From positions 1,302,001-1,366,000 of the forward strand of contig JAYQNH010000002.1 in NCBI GenBank assembly GCA_038144195.1: DNA of 64,000 nucleotides, in the 5' to 3' direction. Both the position numbers and the translations under genes were made by a program. The notes below the pieces were generated by a model, which was not told the DNA's origin, ran no database searches, and saw nothing but the letters and a program-made list of their open reading frames with translations. This DNA comes from VMDJ01 sp038144195. Lineage in GTDB: Bacteria; Pseudomonadota; Gammaproteobacteria; Chromatiales; Chromatiaceae. Of this stretch, positions 1 to 9,978 are shown in pieces; positions within the stretch are counted from its first letter, which is position 1, and every line of letters starts with the position of its first letter.

Positions 1-1
1 T

Positions 2-769
2 GAGCAAGGTTTAGATGCCTTGATTATCACTGGTGCGAATGTGGTCGGATCTGACTTATCGAATCAGCCTTTTTGGGAACCACTGAAAGAGGTTGTCGAT
101 TGGGCTTATGAAAATGTGACCTCAACCTTGTGCTCATGCTTGGCTACGCATGCGGTGCTTGAGTTCCGCTATGGGCAAAAACGCCGGCCGCAACTAGCAA
201 AGGTTAGGGGTGTGTATCCGCATCGTGTTGTCGATCAAGCGCATCCACTTATCTCTGATGTGAATACGCGATTTGATGTGCCTCATTCACGTTGGAATGC
301 AGTTGATCGAGATCAATTTGATTCGGCAAAGCTGCGCGTCTTGGTTGAAAGTAACGAAGTGGGTGTGCACTTAGCAACAAGTCAAGATGGCTTCCGTTTT
401 GTGTTCTTCCAAGGCCATCCAGAGTACGACACAGTTTCGTTACTCAAGGAATTTAAACGTGAGGTTGCGCGATATGCTGCCGGTGATCTTGCGCAGTTCC
501 CGCCGTTCATTGCGAATTATTTTGGTGAACAAGAAAAAGCCTTGGTGCGTGAATACATTGCAGATTTGAAGCTGGCTAAGGCGCAAAAATCACCATTACC
601 GGACTTCCCAGAGCACTTGCTCACGCCATCACTGGATAACACCTGGCATGATACCGGTGAAGCGATTGTTGGTAATTGGATGGGCTTGGTTTATCAAGTT
701 ACCAATAACGACAGAAAGCTGCCGTTTATGGATGATGTTGATCCCGATAACCCATTGGGTCTGGCTTAA
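2..769 (+). CDS. metA: Homoserine O-acyltransferase, MetA family (5' end cut by window)
   Basis: This is the first committed step of methionine synthesis: activation of homoserine with an acyl-CoA in the cytoplasm. The reading frame is open from base 2, so the N-terminal third lies outside the window. The GATase-like core is visible. The nucleophile Cys lies in STLCSCLATHAV, aligned with the E. coli STLFVC cysteine. The catalytic His/Glu pair lies in GHPEYD near residue 137. The C-terminus (LPFMDDVDPDNPLGLA) differs from the enterobacterial enzyme. Acyl donor (succinyl or acetyl) cannot be decided because part of the specificity loop is missing. Its stop codon overlaps the convergent phnA stop by four bases. 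Confidence 0.9.
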   Translation, partial: EQGLDALIITGANVVGSDLSNQPFWEPLKEVVDWAYENVTSTLCSCLATHAVLEFRYGQKRRPQLAKVRGVYPHRVVDQAHPLISDVNTRFDVPHSRWNAVDRDQFDSAKLRVLVESNEVGVHLATSQDGFRFVFFQGHPEYDTVSLLKEFKREVARYAAGDLAQFPPFIANYFGEQEKALVREYIADLKLAKAQKSPLPDFPEHLLTPSLDNTWHDTGEAIVGNWMGLVYQVTNNDRKLPFMDDVDPDNPLGLA

Positions 770-1101
770 GCCTTTTTCACAAACTCTGATTTAAGTCCCA
801 TCGCGCCAACGCCTGGGATTTTGCAGTCAATATTGTGATCGCTATCAACGAGGCGAATATTCTTCACCTTGGTGCCTATTTTGATACCGCTAGAGCTGCC
901 TTTTACATTCAGGTCTTTGATGACCACGATCGTATCGCCGTCTTTTAAAAGGTTGCCATTGGCATCACGCACGAGTAGTTCGTCATTCGTATCAGTGTTT
1001 TCGCTTGGTGACCATTCGTGTGCACACTCGGGGCAGATCATCATTTCGCCATCTTGATAAGTAAATTCAGTTTGGCATTGAGGGCAAGGAGGTAATGTGT
1101 C
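766..1101 (-). CDS. phnA: PhnA/YjdM family zinc-ribbon protein, start codon unclear
   Basis: PhnA (YjdM) is a small conserved protein historically tied to phosphonate use; its biochemical role is not firmly known. The body is unmistakable: ICPECAHEW, then KDGDTIVVIKDLNVKG, then a C-terminus ending KSEFVKK. The first in-frame ATG (1042-1044) would omit the first zinc knuckle. The same frame continues upstream through LPPCPQCQTEFTY, which supplies the missing CPxC pair, but it has no ATG, GTG or TTG before a stop at 1132-1134. The true start is therefore near 1095-1101 and has probably lost a base. It converges on metA. Confidence 0.85.
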   Translation of the reverse strand, partial: DTLPPCPQCQTEFTYQDGEMMICPECAHEWSPSENTDTNDELLVRDANGNLLKDGDTIVVIKDLNVKGSSSGIKIGTKVKNIRLVDSDHNIDCKIPGVGAMGLKSEFVKKA

Positions 1102-1263
1102 GATAGATGATCCGCGTATTTCGTGAAGCGGCTATCTTATCAAATAGCATCCAATAATCTGGACGTTGAGTTGATCTTTATCAGTGATGGTCTGTTTTTA
1201 GTCATCCAGTGATGCTGTGAATTAGCGATAATGACTCATCGTTATTGAATCCCCCTCATTCCC

Positions 1264-2154
1264 ATGCAGTCCCCCGAAAAATCTGGCAGCAAAGCGTTGT
1301 CTTTTATTCCCGACTTATCGGTCGTTGAGCGTCAAGCGCTTCAAGCAAAGACGGCGACTTCGTTTGCGATGGATGTGCAATTTTGTGATCGACTTCATGA
1401 TGGCTCGCATGGTCCTGAGTTAACGGTCATTCCGGCGGGTGTTTTTGAAATGGGCTCAGCAGAGCATGAGTTTGGTCATCGAGCTGATGAAGCACCTATG
1501 CACTACCAACAAATGCTCGAGCCTTTTGCGATAGGCACGGTGCAGATTACCGCGGAGCAATTCGAACGATTCACAGATGCTACTGATTGGGTATGGAGTT
1601 GGGAGTTGATTCGAAGTGAGGGGCGACATCCGGTGATAAATATTCGGCATGGCCAGTCAGAGGACTTTTGCCGTTGGTTGAGTGATGAAACCGGGCATGA
1701 TTATCGTCTGCCGAATGAAGCTGAATGGGAATATGCCTGCCGCGCCGGTTCATCTGATGCCTTTGCCTTTGGTGATTCGGTGAGCTGTAAAAATGTACAT
1801 TTCCGCGCAGCTTTTCCTTATGACGAAGAGAAGCAAGGTAAGCGTTTTATTCTGCCGAAATGTGCGCCAATCGCTAAAACTATCGAAGTTGGTCAGTACC
1901 CAGCGAATGTTTGGGGTCTGCATGACATGCATGGCAATGTCTGGGAGATGACGTCGTCTAATTACAGTAAGTCGTTAGCGAATCTTTCTCGGCATCATCC
2001 TGCGCCACCCAAACGCCGTAATAAGTGGATCGCTGTAAGAGGTGGATCTTGGTTTGATGCGGCGGTATTTTCGCGTAGTGCTTCACGCCGTCCACGGCTA
2101 CGTGATGAGCTCGATGTGAATCTCGGTTTTCGTGTCGTTCGAGAGCTGCGTTAA
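1264..2154 (+). CDS. FGE-sulfatase (SUMF1/EgtB/PvdO-type) domain protein lacking active-site cysteines
   Basis: The 296-aa protein carries one formylglycine-generating-enzyme-type fold from about residue 56 to the end. Visible hallmarks are IPAGVFEMGS at the domain start, RLPNEAEWEYACRAG in the middle, GNVWEMT, VRGGSW and a terminal NLGFRVVREL. In true FGE two cysteines sit between GGS and GFR. Here that stretch reads FSRSASRR and has none, so it is unlikely to make formylglycine. Other family members are non-haem iron oxygenases or binding modules; which applies here is unknown. No sulfatase gene is nearby and no Shine-Dalgarno is obvious. Confidence 0.8.
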   Translation: MQSPEKSGSKALSFIPDLSVVERQALQAKTATSFAMDVQFCDRLHDGSHGPELTVIPAGVFEMGSAEHEFGHRADEAPMHYQQMLEPFAIGTVQITAEQFERFTDATDWVWSWELIRSEGRHPVINIRHGQSEDFCRWLSDETGHDYRLPNEAEWEYACRAGSSDAFAFGDSVSCKNVHFRAAFPYDEEKQGKRFILPKCAPIAKTIEVGQYPANVWGLHDMHGNVWEMTSSNYSKSLANLSRHHPAPPKRRNKWIAVRGGSWFDAAVFSRSASRRPRLRDELDVNLGFRVVRELR

Positions 2155-2233
2155 TCACTAAAAACAGCGCCTTCGCAGCGGCTTGGGTGGTACCCTTAGG
2201 GCTTATCAGAACAAATAAAAACCGACGCCCTTT

Positions 2234-3597
2234 ATGACGATGGAATGGACGCGACTGCTGTCGCGCACACGTTTAGGTTCTTCAGAAGAGCCACAATCAA
2301 TTACGGCAAGAACAGATTTTCAGCGTGACTTCGATCGCGTGGTCTTTTCGTCGGCTTTCCGTCGTATGCAGGATAAGACGCAGGTCTTTCCTCTATCTAA
2401 AGTCGATTATGTTCGTACGCGTCTGACCCACAGCTTAGAGGCTTCAAGTATTGGTCGCTCTCTTGGCACCTTGGTGGGTGAGCAGATTATGGCGCGTCAT
2501 GGCTTGCATGACTTTGAAGCGTCGGACTTTGGCAATGTTGTTGCTGCAGCGTGTTTGGCGCATGACATTGGTAACCCACCATTTGGTCATTCGGGTGAAG
2601 ATGCGATTCGCCATTGGGCGATGACAGCAGATTATGGTTCTCGTCGCGTCGAGGTATTGCGTGGCAGTGAGCGCGAAGATTTCTTAGCGTTTGAAGGTAA
2701 CGCGCAAGGCTTCCGGATTGTGACGCGCTTACAAAACCCCGATAACCAAGGTGGTCTGCAGCTCACTTCAGCAACGCTTGCGGCATTCACCAAGTACCCG
2801 CGTGAATCATGGGTGGGTGGTAATACGCATGCTGGTGTGAGTGCAAAAAAACAAGGTTTTACCGTCGCTGATCGTGAAAACTTCGAAACGGTTGCGAATG
2901 AAGTTGGCTTAATTCGCCGCGATTCACCTTATGCCATGTGGTGTCGTCATCCTTTGGCTTTTTTGTTGAGGCAGCAGATGACATCAGCTATCGCGTAATT
3001 GATTTAGAAGACGGTTATCGCCTAGGTCACTTCTCTTATGAAGAGGTTGTTGAAGCTTTCCTCGATTTACTACCGGATCGTGATAAGCAGGCGGAACGCC
3101 TAAAAGCTATCCGTGAAAAGAAAGATCGCGTTGAATTTTTACGTGCAAAGGTTATTAACCAAATTATCTTGCAGGCACGTGACTGCTTCCTAGATAACGA
3201 AGCTGAGATTTTAGACGGCAGCTTTGATCAGCCTTTGCTTGAAATGATTCCATGCCGCCAGAAGGCTGATCATCTAATTGATCTTGCGGTTGAGCGGATC
3301 TATTGCGCACCAGAAGTGGTGAGTATTCAGGCAGCAGGTTTCCAAGTGGTGAGTGTTTTGTTGGAACGCTTCTTTCAGGTCATCGATGATGTTGCTGAGC
3401 ATGGTGATAATGCTTCAGCGCGCAGTCGTATGTTGATCCGTTTGGTGCCTGAGCAATTCATCGGTCCTAATCGTGTGCCGGTTCAAGATCCTTATTTGCG
3501 TTTGTTGTTATTGACGGACTTTGTTTCGGGTATGACAGATTCTTACGCCGTGACTTTGTATAAAAAAGTGACGGGTATCTCATTGCCAGGTGGTTGA
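2234..3597 (+). CDS. dgt: Deoxyguanosinetriphosphate triphosphohydrolase (frameshifted)
   Basis: Hydrolyses dGTP to deoxyguanosine and triphosphate, shaping dNTP pools. The N-terminus has the family pattern RTDFQRDFDRVVFSSAFRR. The metal-binding HD site appears as LTHSLEAS and CLAHDIGNPPFGHSGE near residues 65-125. The frame breaks at the T6 run at 2959-2964. One more T restores AFFVEAADDISYRVIDLEDG, the expected family continuation, so a missing T is likely. The restored protein is about 454 aa. The end overlaps the start of mazG, so the two genes are probably co-transcribed as nucleotide-pool functions. Confidence 0.92.
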
Positions 3598-4389
3598 GTT
3601 GAGTTCGATAGATCGTCTGCTTGAAATCATGGCGCAGTTGCGTGATCCAGAGAAAGGTTGTCCTTGGGATCGCAAGCAAACCTATAAAACGATCGTGCCT
3701 TACACCTTAGAAGAAGCGTATGAGGTGGCTGATGCAATTGAGCGTGAAGATTTTGATGAGTTAAAGAGTGAGTTAGGCGATCTGTTATTTCAGGTGGTTT
3801 TCTACAGTCAGATAGCCAAAGAAGAAGGGCGATTTACCTTTGATGATGTCGCTGCGGATATCGCGGATAAAATGCATCGTCGCCATCCTCATGTTTTTGC
3901 GGACGCTAATTTTGAAACCGATGAGCAATTAGGTTCTGCTTGGGAAGCGATCAAAGCGCAGGAGCGTCAGCAGCAGCCAGATAACAGTGCACTGGCGGGG
4001 GTGACTAAAGGTCTGCCGGCATTGATGCGCGCTCAAAAGCTGACCAAAAAGCCTCGAAAGTAGGCTTTGATTGGCCAAACCAGAAGGGGCTTTCGATAAG
4101 ATGGTCGAAGAGGTTGCCGAGGTGCGCGAAGCCTGGGCTTCAGGTGATCGTGATCATTTAGCTGATGAGCTTGGCGATATTCTTTTTGTGATGACCAACA
4201 TTATCCGTAAGTTGGGTTTTGAATCTGAAGAAATTATGCGTGCGGCGAACAATAAGTTTGAGCGTCGCTTTCGAGCGATGGAACAATATCTTGCTGCTCA
4301 AGGGCGATGACGACATGACGCAACTTGAACTTGAGCAGATGGAATCAGCTTGGCAAGAGATCAAAAAGGTTGAGAAGAAAAACGTATGA
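3590..4389 (+). CDS. mazG: Nucleoside triphosphate pyrophosphohydrolase MazG (two frameshifts)
   Basis: House-cleaning enzyme that hydrolyses NTPs and dNTPs to the monophosphate and PPi. Two MazG domains are visible. The first has RDPEKGCPWDRKQT and EExxE-type LEEAYEVADA plus ELGDLLFQVV. The second has EEVAEVREA and ELGDILFVMT. The frame breaks at the A5 run at 4046-4050; adding one A gives KKASKVGFDWP. It breaks again at the GGG near 4301-4303; removing one G gives QGDDDMTQLELEQMESAWQEIKK, the usual family tail. The corrected stop is 4387-4389 and overlaps the next start as ATGA. Start is GTG 3590 or TTG 3599. Confidence 0.9.
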
Positions 4390-5242
4390 GTTACTTACGT
4401 CACATTGAAGCGTGTAATCCGGTGATTACTGAGCGTTTTGTGCCGTGGGAAATTAACGGTCAAGTGTATGGGTGGTTGCGCCCTAGCTTTATTGAGCACT
4501 TGCTTCAGTTTGATCAGTTATTTGCGTTTTCAGATAGCCAGGTTGGTTTGTGTGATCCAATCTTCAAGGTGAAGCATTAACTGCTGAGTTAAGTGACGTG
4601 GTGAACACATTATTTGAGCAAGGTGTGTTGCCGCACAAGCCGATGAATGAACCTTATCCTTTAACTGCGGGTGAGCGTGATGAGGCGATTGCGGAGATTG
4701 ATCGAGTTGCTGCGAGTCATTTTGGTCTACGTTCGTTTGGCCAACACCTTAATGGGTATGTGAATTACAACGGTCGCCTTTTGTTATGGGTGGGTAAGCG
4801 TGCTCATGATCGCGCGATCTTTCCTGGCGCATGGGACAACATGGTTGCGGGTGGGTTACCACAGGGCATCAGTCTGGAAGAAAATCTTATTAAGGAATGC
4901 CAAGAAGAGGCGGGCATGTCAGTGGCGCTTGCCCAGCAAGCCACCTATGTTGGCAGTATTGCGTATAACCGCGTGAATGCGAATGGTTTCCGCCCTGATG
5001 TCTTGTATTGCTACGACATCGAACTGCCTGCCACCTTTATTCCGCAGAATACCGATGGCGAGGTGGAATCATTTCATCTCATGCCTGTCGAAGATGTTTT
5101 GCAGATTGTTCGCGATACCGATGACTTCAAGCTGAATTGTAATTTGGTGATTATTGATTTCGCCCTGCGTCACAGGTTGATTTCGGAGGATGATCCGGAT
5201 TATCGTGCTCTGCTCGCAGGATTGCGCCAAACCCTGGCGTAA
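4386..5242 (+). CDS. DUF4743-Nudix hydrolase (frameshifted)
   Basis: A Nudix hydrolase with the N-terminal DUF4743 region found in thiamine-pyrophosphate- and NUDT-like eukaryotic-style family members. The first 60 residues (HIEACN to GLCDP) are followed by a break near 4558-4560. One added base restores NLQGEALTAELSDVVNTLF. The Nudix box is GGLPQGISLEENLIKECQEE at about residues 156-175; the first conserved Glu is replaced by Ile, as is common in this subgroup. Length about 285 aa. The ATGA overlap with mazG suggests translational coupling and a shared clean-up role. The substrate cannot be read from sequence. Confidence 0.85.
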
Positions 5243-5271
5243 TGAATGGTTTGAACTAGGCTAAGTTGTTG

Positions 5272-7344
5272 ATGAAAAAGCTCTTGTTGTGTTTTTTGGT
5301 TTTTTTGGTGGGCTCTGTTGGAGCAACGCCAAAGTTTGTGCCGAAGTCAGAACTGAAGCCCGATGAATTCCAACGTCGAACTGCCTTGGTCATCGGTCAA
5401 GTTCTCGAGTCATTCCACTACACCAAACCCGAGATTAATGATGAGCTATCGGCGATGGCGTTTGATCGCTATCTCGAAACGCTTGATGTCAATCGTGCTT
5501 TTTTTACTCAGGTAGATTTACGTCAGCTTGATCATTATCGCGATGAATTTGATGACAGCCTTCACAATGGCTTACTCGATCCGGCATACACCATCTTTAA
5601 GCACTTCCGTGACAAAGTTGAAAATCGCATTGCTTTTGCCGTGAGCCAAGTCCGTTTTAATGATTTCGATTTCTCACTTGATGAGACGTATCAAATTGAT
5701 CGCGAGAAAGCGCCTTGGGCTGCAGATGATTTTGTCTTGGATGATTTGTGGCGTAAGCGCGTTAAAAATGATGTGCTAAGTCTTCGCCTGAGCGGTGAAA
5801 CTAAAAATATTGAAAAGAAGTTGATTCGCCGTTACGAAAATATTCGTAATCGAGTACAGCAGATGACATCAGCGGATGTTTTTCAGGCGTTTGTGAATGC
5901 TGTGACGCTGAGCATCGAGCCACATACTACTTATATGTCACCACGCTCTTCTGAGAATTTTGATATCGGCATGCGGTTGTCACTGCAAGGTATTGGCGCA
6001 GTGTTGCGTGGTAAAGATGAATACACCGAGGTGGTGAAGACAGTTATTGGTGGCCCTGCTGCAAGAAGCGGCAAGATTAAATCAGGTGACCGTATTGTTG
6101 GTGTAGCGCAGGGTGAGAAGGGTGAAATGCTCGATGTCATTGGTTGGCGTCTCGATGATGTGGTCGATAAGATTCGCGGACCAAAAGGTTCAACGGTGCG
6201 CCTACAGGTGTTACCGAAGGGTGAAGACTCAGGTCGTACCAAAGAGCTGGCGCTTGTGCGTGATCAGATCAAGCTAGAAGACAGCGCCGCTAAGAGTGAT
6301 GTTATTGAAGTGGATAACTTAAAGCTTGGTGTGATCGAGATTCCTGGGTTCTATCGTGATTTTAATGGCGCAGCGAGTGGTACCGATGATTTTCGTAGCA
6401 CAACGCGAGATGTGCGTGAGCTCTTAACAAATCTCGAAGTGGAAAAGGTTAATGGCGTCATTATTGATCTGCGCCAAAACGGTGGAGGTTCGCTAACAGA
6501 AGCGACCGAGCTCACCGGTTTGTTTATCGATAAAGGTCCCGTAGTTCAGGTTAAGGATAGCAATGGCAATGTTGAGTTAGAGCGTGATCAAGACCCGGGC
6601 ATTGCTTATCGTGGTCCTTTAATGGTTTTGGTTGATCGAAATAGTGCATCTGCTTCTGAGATCTTTGCAGGCGCGATGCAGGACTATCAACGAGCTTTGA
6701 TCGTTGGTGAGCCAACCTTTGGTAAGGGCACCGTGCAAACCCTTGTGGATCTGCAGCGTTACTTACGCACCGAAAAAGATTTAGGTCGTTTGCGGTTAAC
6801 TATGGCGCAATTCTTCAGAGTACAAGGCGACAGTACTCAGCACCGTGGTGTTGTGCCTGATGTTGTATTTCCAACATCCTTTGGTGCAAAAGAGCATGGT
6901 GAGCGCGCACTTGAACATGCGCTTCCATGGGCCTCAATTGAGCCGGCTATTCGTCCGCGTCCAACTATATTCCCCATTGAAAAGTTACGTGCAATGTCTG
7001 AGCAGCGTATTCAGCATGATCCGGGTTTTACTTTTTTGATTGATCAAGAGAAGCGGATTGCTGAGTTGCGTGATCTTAAGGTGCTGAGCTTGAAAGAATC
7101 AGTTCGCCAAGCTGAGCTTGATCAACGTGAAGAAGAGCAACTCGAAAGCTTGAATCGTTTACGCGCACATCGTGGGTTAGGTGCGCTTGAATCGCTAGAT
7201 GAGCAAGAAGAGTTGGCAGATCAGGATAAAGATCCAGAAGGCATTAAAAAGATAATGCTCGAGGAAGCAGCGCGTGTGATGTCAGATTGGATTGTTAATC
7301 AGCCGGTGATTGCGGCAAGTGAATCTCAAGCACTTTTCCGATAA
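5272..7344 (+). CDS. prc: Carboxy-terminal (tail-specific) processing protease
   Basis: Periplasmic S41 serine protease that degrades misfolded or tagged proteins and trims lipoproteins and peptidoglycan enzymes. ATG 5272 is preferred over the two TTG codons just upstream because it begins MKKLLLCFLVFLVGSVGA, a clean signal peptide. The protein is 690 aa, close to E. coli Prc (682). It has an N-terminal helical region, a PDZ domain at about 235-330 (GIGAVLRGKDEYTEVVKT onwards) and a protease core. The catalytic Ser lies in NSASASEIFAGAMQDY near residue 460. The catalytic Lys lies in PTFGKGTVQ near residue 485. The 3' end overlaps convergent pbpG by 19 bp. Confidence 0.96.
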   Translation: MKKLLLCFLVFLVGSVGATPKFVPKSELKPDEFQRRTALVIGQVLESFHYTKPEINDELSAMAFDRYLETLDVNRAFFTQVDLRQLDHYRDEFDDSLHNGLLDPAYTIFKHFRDKVENRIAFAVSQVRFNDFDFSLDETYQIDREKAPWAADDFVLDDLWRKRVKNDVLSLRLSGETKNIEKKLIRRYENIRNRVQQMTSADVFQAFVNAVTLSIEPHTTYMSPRSSENFDIGMRLSLQGIGAVLRGKDEYTEVVKTVIGGPAARSGKIKSGDRIVGVAQGEKGEMLDVIGWRLDDVVDKIRGPKGSTVRLQVLPKGEDSGRTKELALVRDQIKLEDSAAKSDVIEVDNLKLGVIEIPGFYRDFNGAASGTDDFRSTTRDVRELLTNLEVEKVNGVIIDLRQNGGGSLTEATELTGLFIDKGPVVQVKDSNGNVELERDQDPGIAYRGPLMVLVDRNSASASEIFAGAMQDYQRALIVGEPTFGKGTVQTLVDLQRYLRTEKDLGRLRLTMAQFFRVQGDSTQHRGVVPDVVFPTSFGAKEHGERALEHALPWASIEPAIRPRPTIFPIEKLRAMSEQRIQHDPGFTFLIDQEKRIAELRDLKVLSLKESVRQAELDQREEEQLESLNRLRAHRGLGALESLDEQEELADQDKDPEGIKKIMLEEAARVMSDWIVNQPVIAASESQALFR

Positions 7345-8221
7345 CGCTTAAGCCATTCTCTCGCTCGGTTCGCATCACCAAAGGGTGTCAGCTTCCCGTA
7401 AGAATCGAGCAAGATGATGGTGACTTCTTTGTTGTCTACACGCGCCTTCATCACTAGGCAGCGACCAGCCTCGGTCAGAAAGCCGGTTTTACTTAATAAC
7501 AACTTCCAAGATTTATTACGTGAGAAGCGATTGGTGTTTACGTAACGCAAAGGACCTGGTCGCTTATATGGCTTCACGGTAACACTGCGAGTTTGAGCAA
7601 TTTTCTTTAGCAAGGGATGCTTTTCTGCAGCTTGCATCAATATAAAAAGGTCATTCGGTGTTGATAGATTGTTCGGCGATAGTCCGGCAGCATCAATAAA
7701 GTTTGAATGCATCATCCCTAAGCTTTTGGCTTTAGCATTCATTGCGCTTGCAAAGGCCTCGCTGCCGCCTGGATAAGTGCGGCCAAGCGCAAGTGCTGCA
7801 CGATTCTCAGATGAAAGCATGGCAAGTGTCAGTAGCTCTTCGCGGGTGAGTTTTGCGCCGACCTTTAAGCGCGAGCCGGTGAGCTGTCGAAGATCACGGT
7901 CAGCTTTGGTGATGGTGATTATTTCCTCGAGGGAAGCTTTGCATCGAGGATGACCAGTGCTGTCATTAGCTTTGTTACTGAAGCAATTGGACGTGGCTTA
8001 TCAGCGTTACGGCTGAACAAGATATTGCCTGAATGATCAGCAAGGATGACGCCTTCAGAGCGGAGGCGCAGCTTTCCCTTATCTAATGCCTTGCTTGAAA
8101 TGGCAGCAACATCCACGGCAAGTTCGTTAGCGAAGTTTGGCTGAATGAAGAACAGGCAGGCGAGCAGGGTGATAATCGATTCATGGGTCGCTAGGGTGCC
8201 GTATAACCCTACTGTGAGCAA
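7326..8221 (-). CDS. pbpG: D-alanyl-D-alanine endopeptidase PbpG-type (frameshifted)
   Basis: Periplasmic low-molecular-weight penicillin-binding protein (S11 family) that cleaves peptidoglycan cross-links. All three active-site motifs are seen: SVTK (SxxK), SSEN (SxN) and SKTG (KTG). A hydrophobic N-terminal segment (ITLLACLFFIQPNFA) is a signal peptide. The frame breaks at the GGG at 7930-7932 (CCC in the gene). One more C gives DAKLPLEEIITITKA, as in E. coli PbpG. The in-frame TTG at 8221 is a poor start. An ATG at 8184 in another frame (MNR..) is probably the real start, with another lost base behind it. The upstream region is shared with divergent gshA. Confidence 0.88.
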
Positions 8222-8276
8222 ATGTGATTTTGCGTCCCGTAGCGTTACACTGCGCCATCATTTTTCGGAGTCCCTT

Positions 8277-9901
8277 GTGAGCTCGCCACATATTCGTCCC
8301 GTTATTGCTCGATCATATTTGTCGCGAGTACAAATCTTGAAGGAGAAGCTTTCTGCTGAGTTAATCAAGGGCACGCGCATTGGTTTAGAGAAAGAAAGTC
8401 TTCGTGTCTCAGATAAAGGGAGGTATTGCGTTGACGAATCATCCTCATGCGTGGGGGCATCCGTTAACGAATTCCATTCTGACAACAGATTATTCTGAAG
8501 CGCTCGCTGAATTTATAACGCCAGCCTTTAGTGATGTGGGTGACGCACTCGATTATTTGGCAGACCTGCAAAGCTATGCCTATCAGTCGCTCCAGAAAGA
8601 ACTGTTATGGGCTACTAGCATGCCCTGTGTGCTTTATGGTGATCACAATATTCCAATTGCTGAGTATGGTGATGCCAACATTGGCAAGATGAAGCATGTT
8701 TACCGCGAGGGCTTGGGGCTACGTTATGGCCGCGTTATGCAGGTGATTGCCGGTGTGCACTTTAACTGGTCACTTCCAGAAGCCTTTTGGCCAGAATTTT
8801 CAAAAGTCTTAGGTAAATACCAATCGCCTGAAGAGTGTCGCGATACCTATTACATGCGCTTGGTACGTAATGTTCTGCGAGGTGGTTGGTTAATTCCTTA
8901 TCTCTTTGGTGCATCGCCTGCAGTGTGTAAATCGTTCTTCCCTAATGGTGTTTCGCATCTGCCTAAGTTTGATGATGCGACCTACTTTGAGCCGTATGCA
9001 ACGTCACTGCGTATGGGTGACATTGGTTACCAGAACAGTAAAGAGGAAGGTTTGGGTATTCGTGCGGACTACAATTCAGTTGAGTCTTATGCGCAGTCCT
9101 TATTGCGAGCGATAACAACACCCGCTGAGCCATGGCAGCGTCTTGGCGTGTCTGAAGAGGGTGAATATCGTCAACTCAATGCCAATATTCTTCAGATTGA
9201 AAACGAATATTACAGTCAGATGAGACCAAAGCCGGCTTTAAAACGATTGCAAAGTCCATCGGTCGCGCTATTAGAATCAGGTATTAAAGTACGTCGAGCT
9301 ACGTTCATTAGATGTGAATGCCTATCACCCTCTAGGTGTGGATGAAGTGCAGCTGCGTTTCCTCGAGGCGTGGTTGTTGATGTGTATGCTCAGCGATAGC
9401 CCGTCGATTGATGAAACAGAGAATCGTGAGTTGAATGAAAATTTGCTTGCGGTTGCGCACCGAGGTCGTGAGCCTAATATTCAATTACGTCGACAAGGCG
9501 AGTCAGTGAGCTTGCAAGAATGGGGGCACCAGTTGCTTTCACAGATGTATCCAATCTGTGAGCTGCTCGATAAGGTCAATGGTGGCAGTAACTATGAAGA
9601 CGCATTAGATGAACAGATCGGTAAGATTATTCGTCCTCAGTTGACACCTTCCGCACGGATGCTCACGGAGATGGAAGATAACGCAGAGAGTTTCTACGGA
9701 TTTGCGCAACGTCTATCGAAAAAGCACCAGCGTTTCTTGCTTGAGCGTGATATTTCAGATGAACGTCGTGCGCAATTTGAGCAGTTGATTGCAAAGTCAC
9801 ATGAGGACTTTGCTGCGCTGAGCAATCAAGATTCAGAGTCGTTCGATGAGTTTCTTAAAAATTATTTCGCTCAGACTTATGCGGCAGTTAAGCCTGTTTG
9901 A
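8277..9901 (+). CDS. gshA: Glutamate-cysteine ligase (two frameshifts)
   Basis: Catalyses the ATP-dependent first step of glutathione synthesis. GTG 8277 is chosen because GGAG at 8267-8270 lies six bases upstream. The N-terminus has GTRIGLEKESLRV, the glutamate-binding family signature. Break 1 is at GGG 8418-8420; one fewer G gives DKGGIALTNHPHAWGHPLTN. Break 2 is near G9289; one fewer base gives ESGIKYVELRSLDVNAYHPLG. The corrected protein is about 540 aa and is of the gammaproteobacterial GshA type. No gshB is nearby. It is divergent from pbpG. Confidence 0.93.
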
Positions 9902-9978
9902 TTAAAGAAAGTCATACCAAATAGGTATCTTCTGTCGGACTGGGGCGGTAAGGTCGGCTTTTTCCCATCGGAATAACT

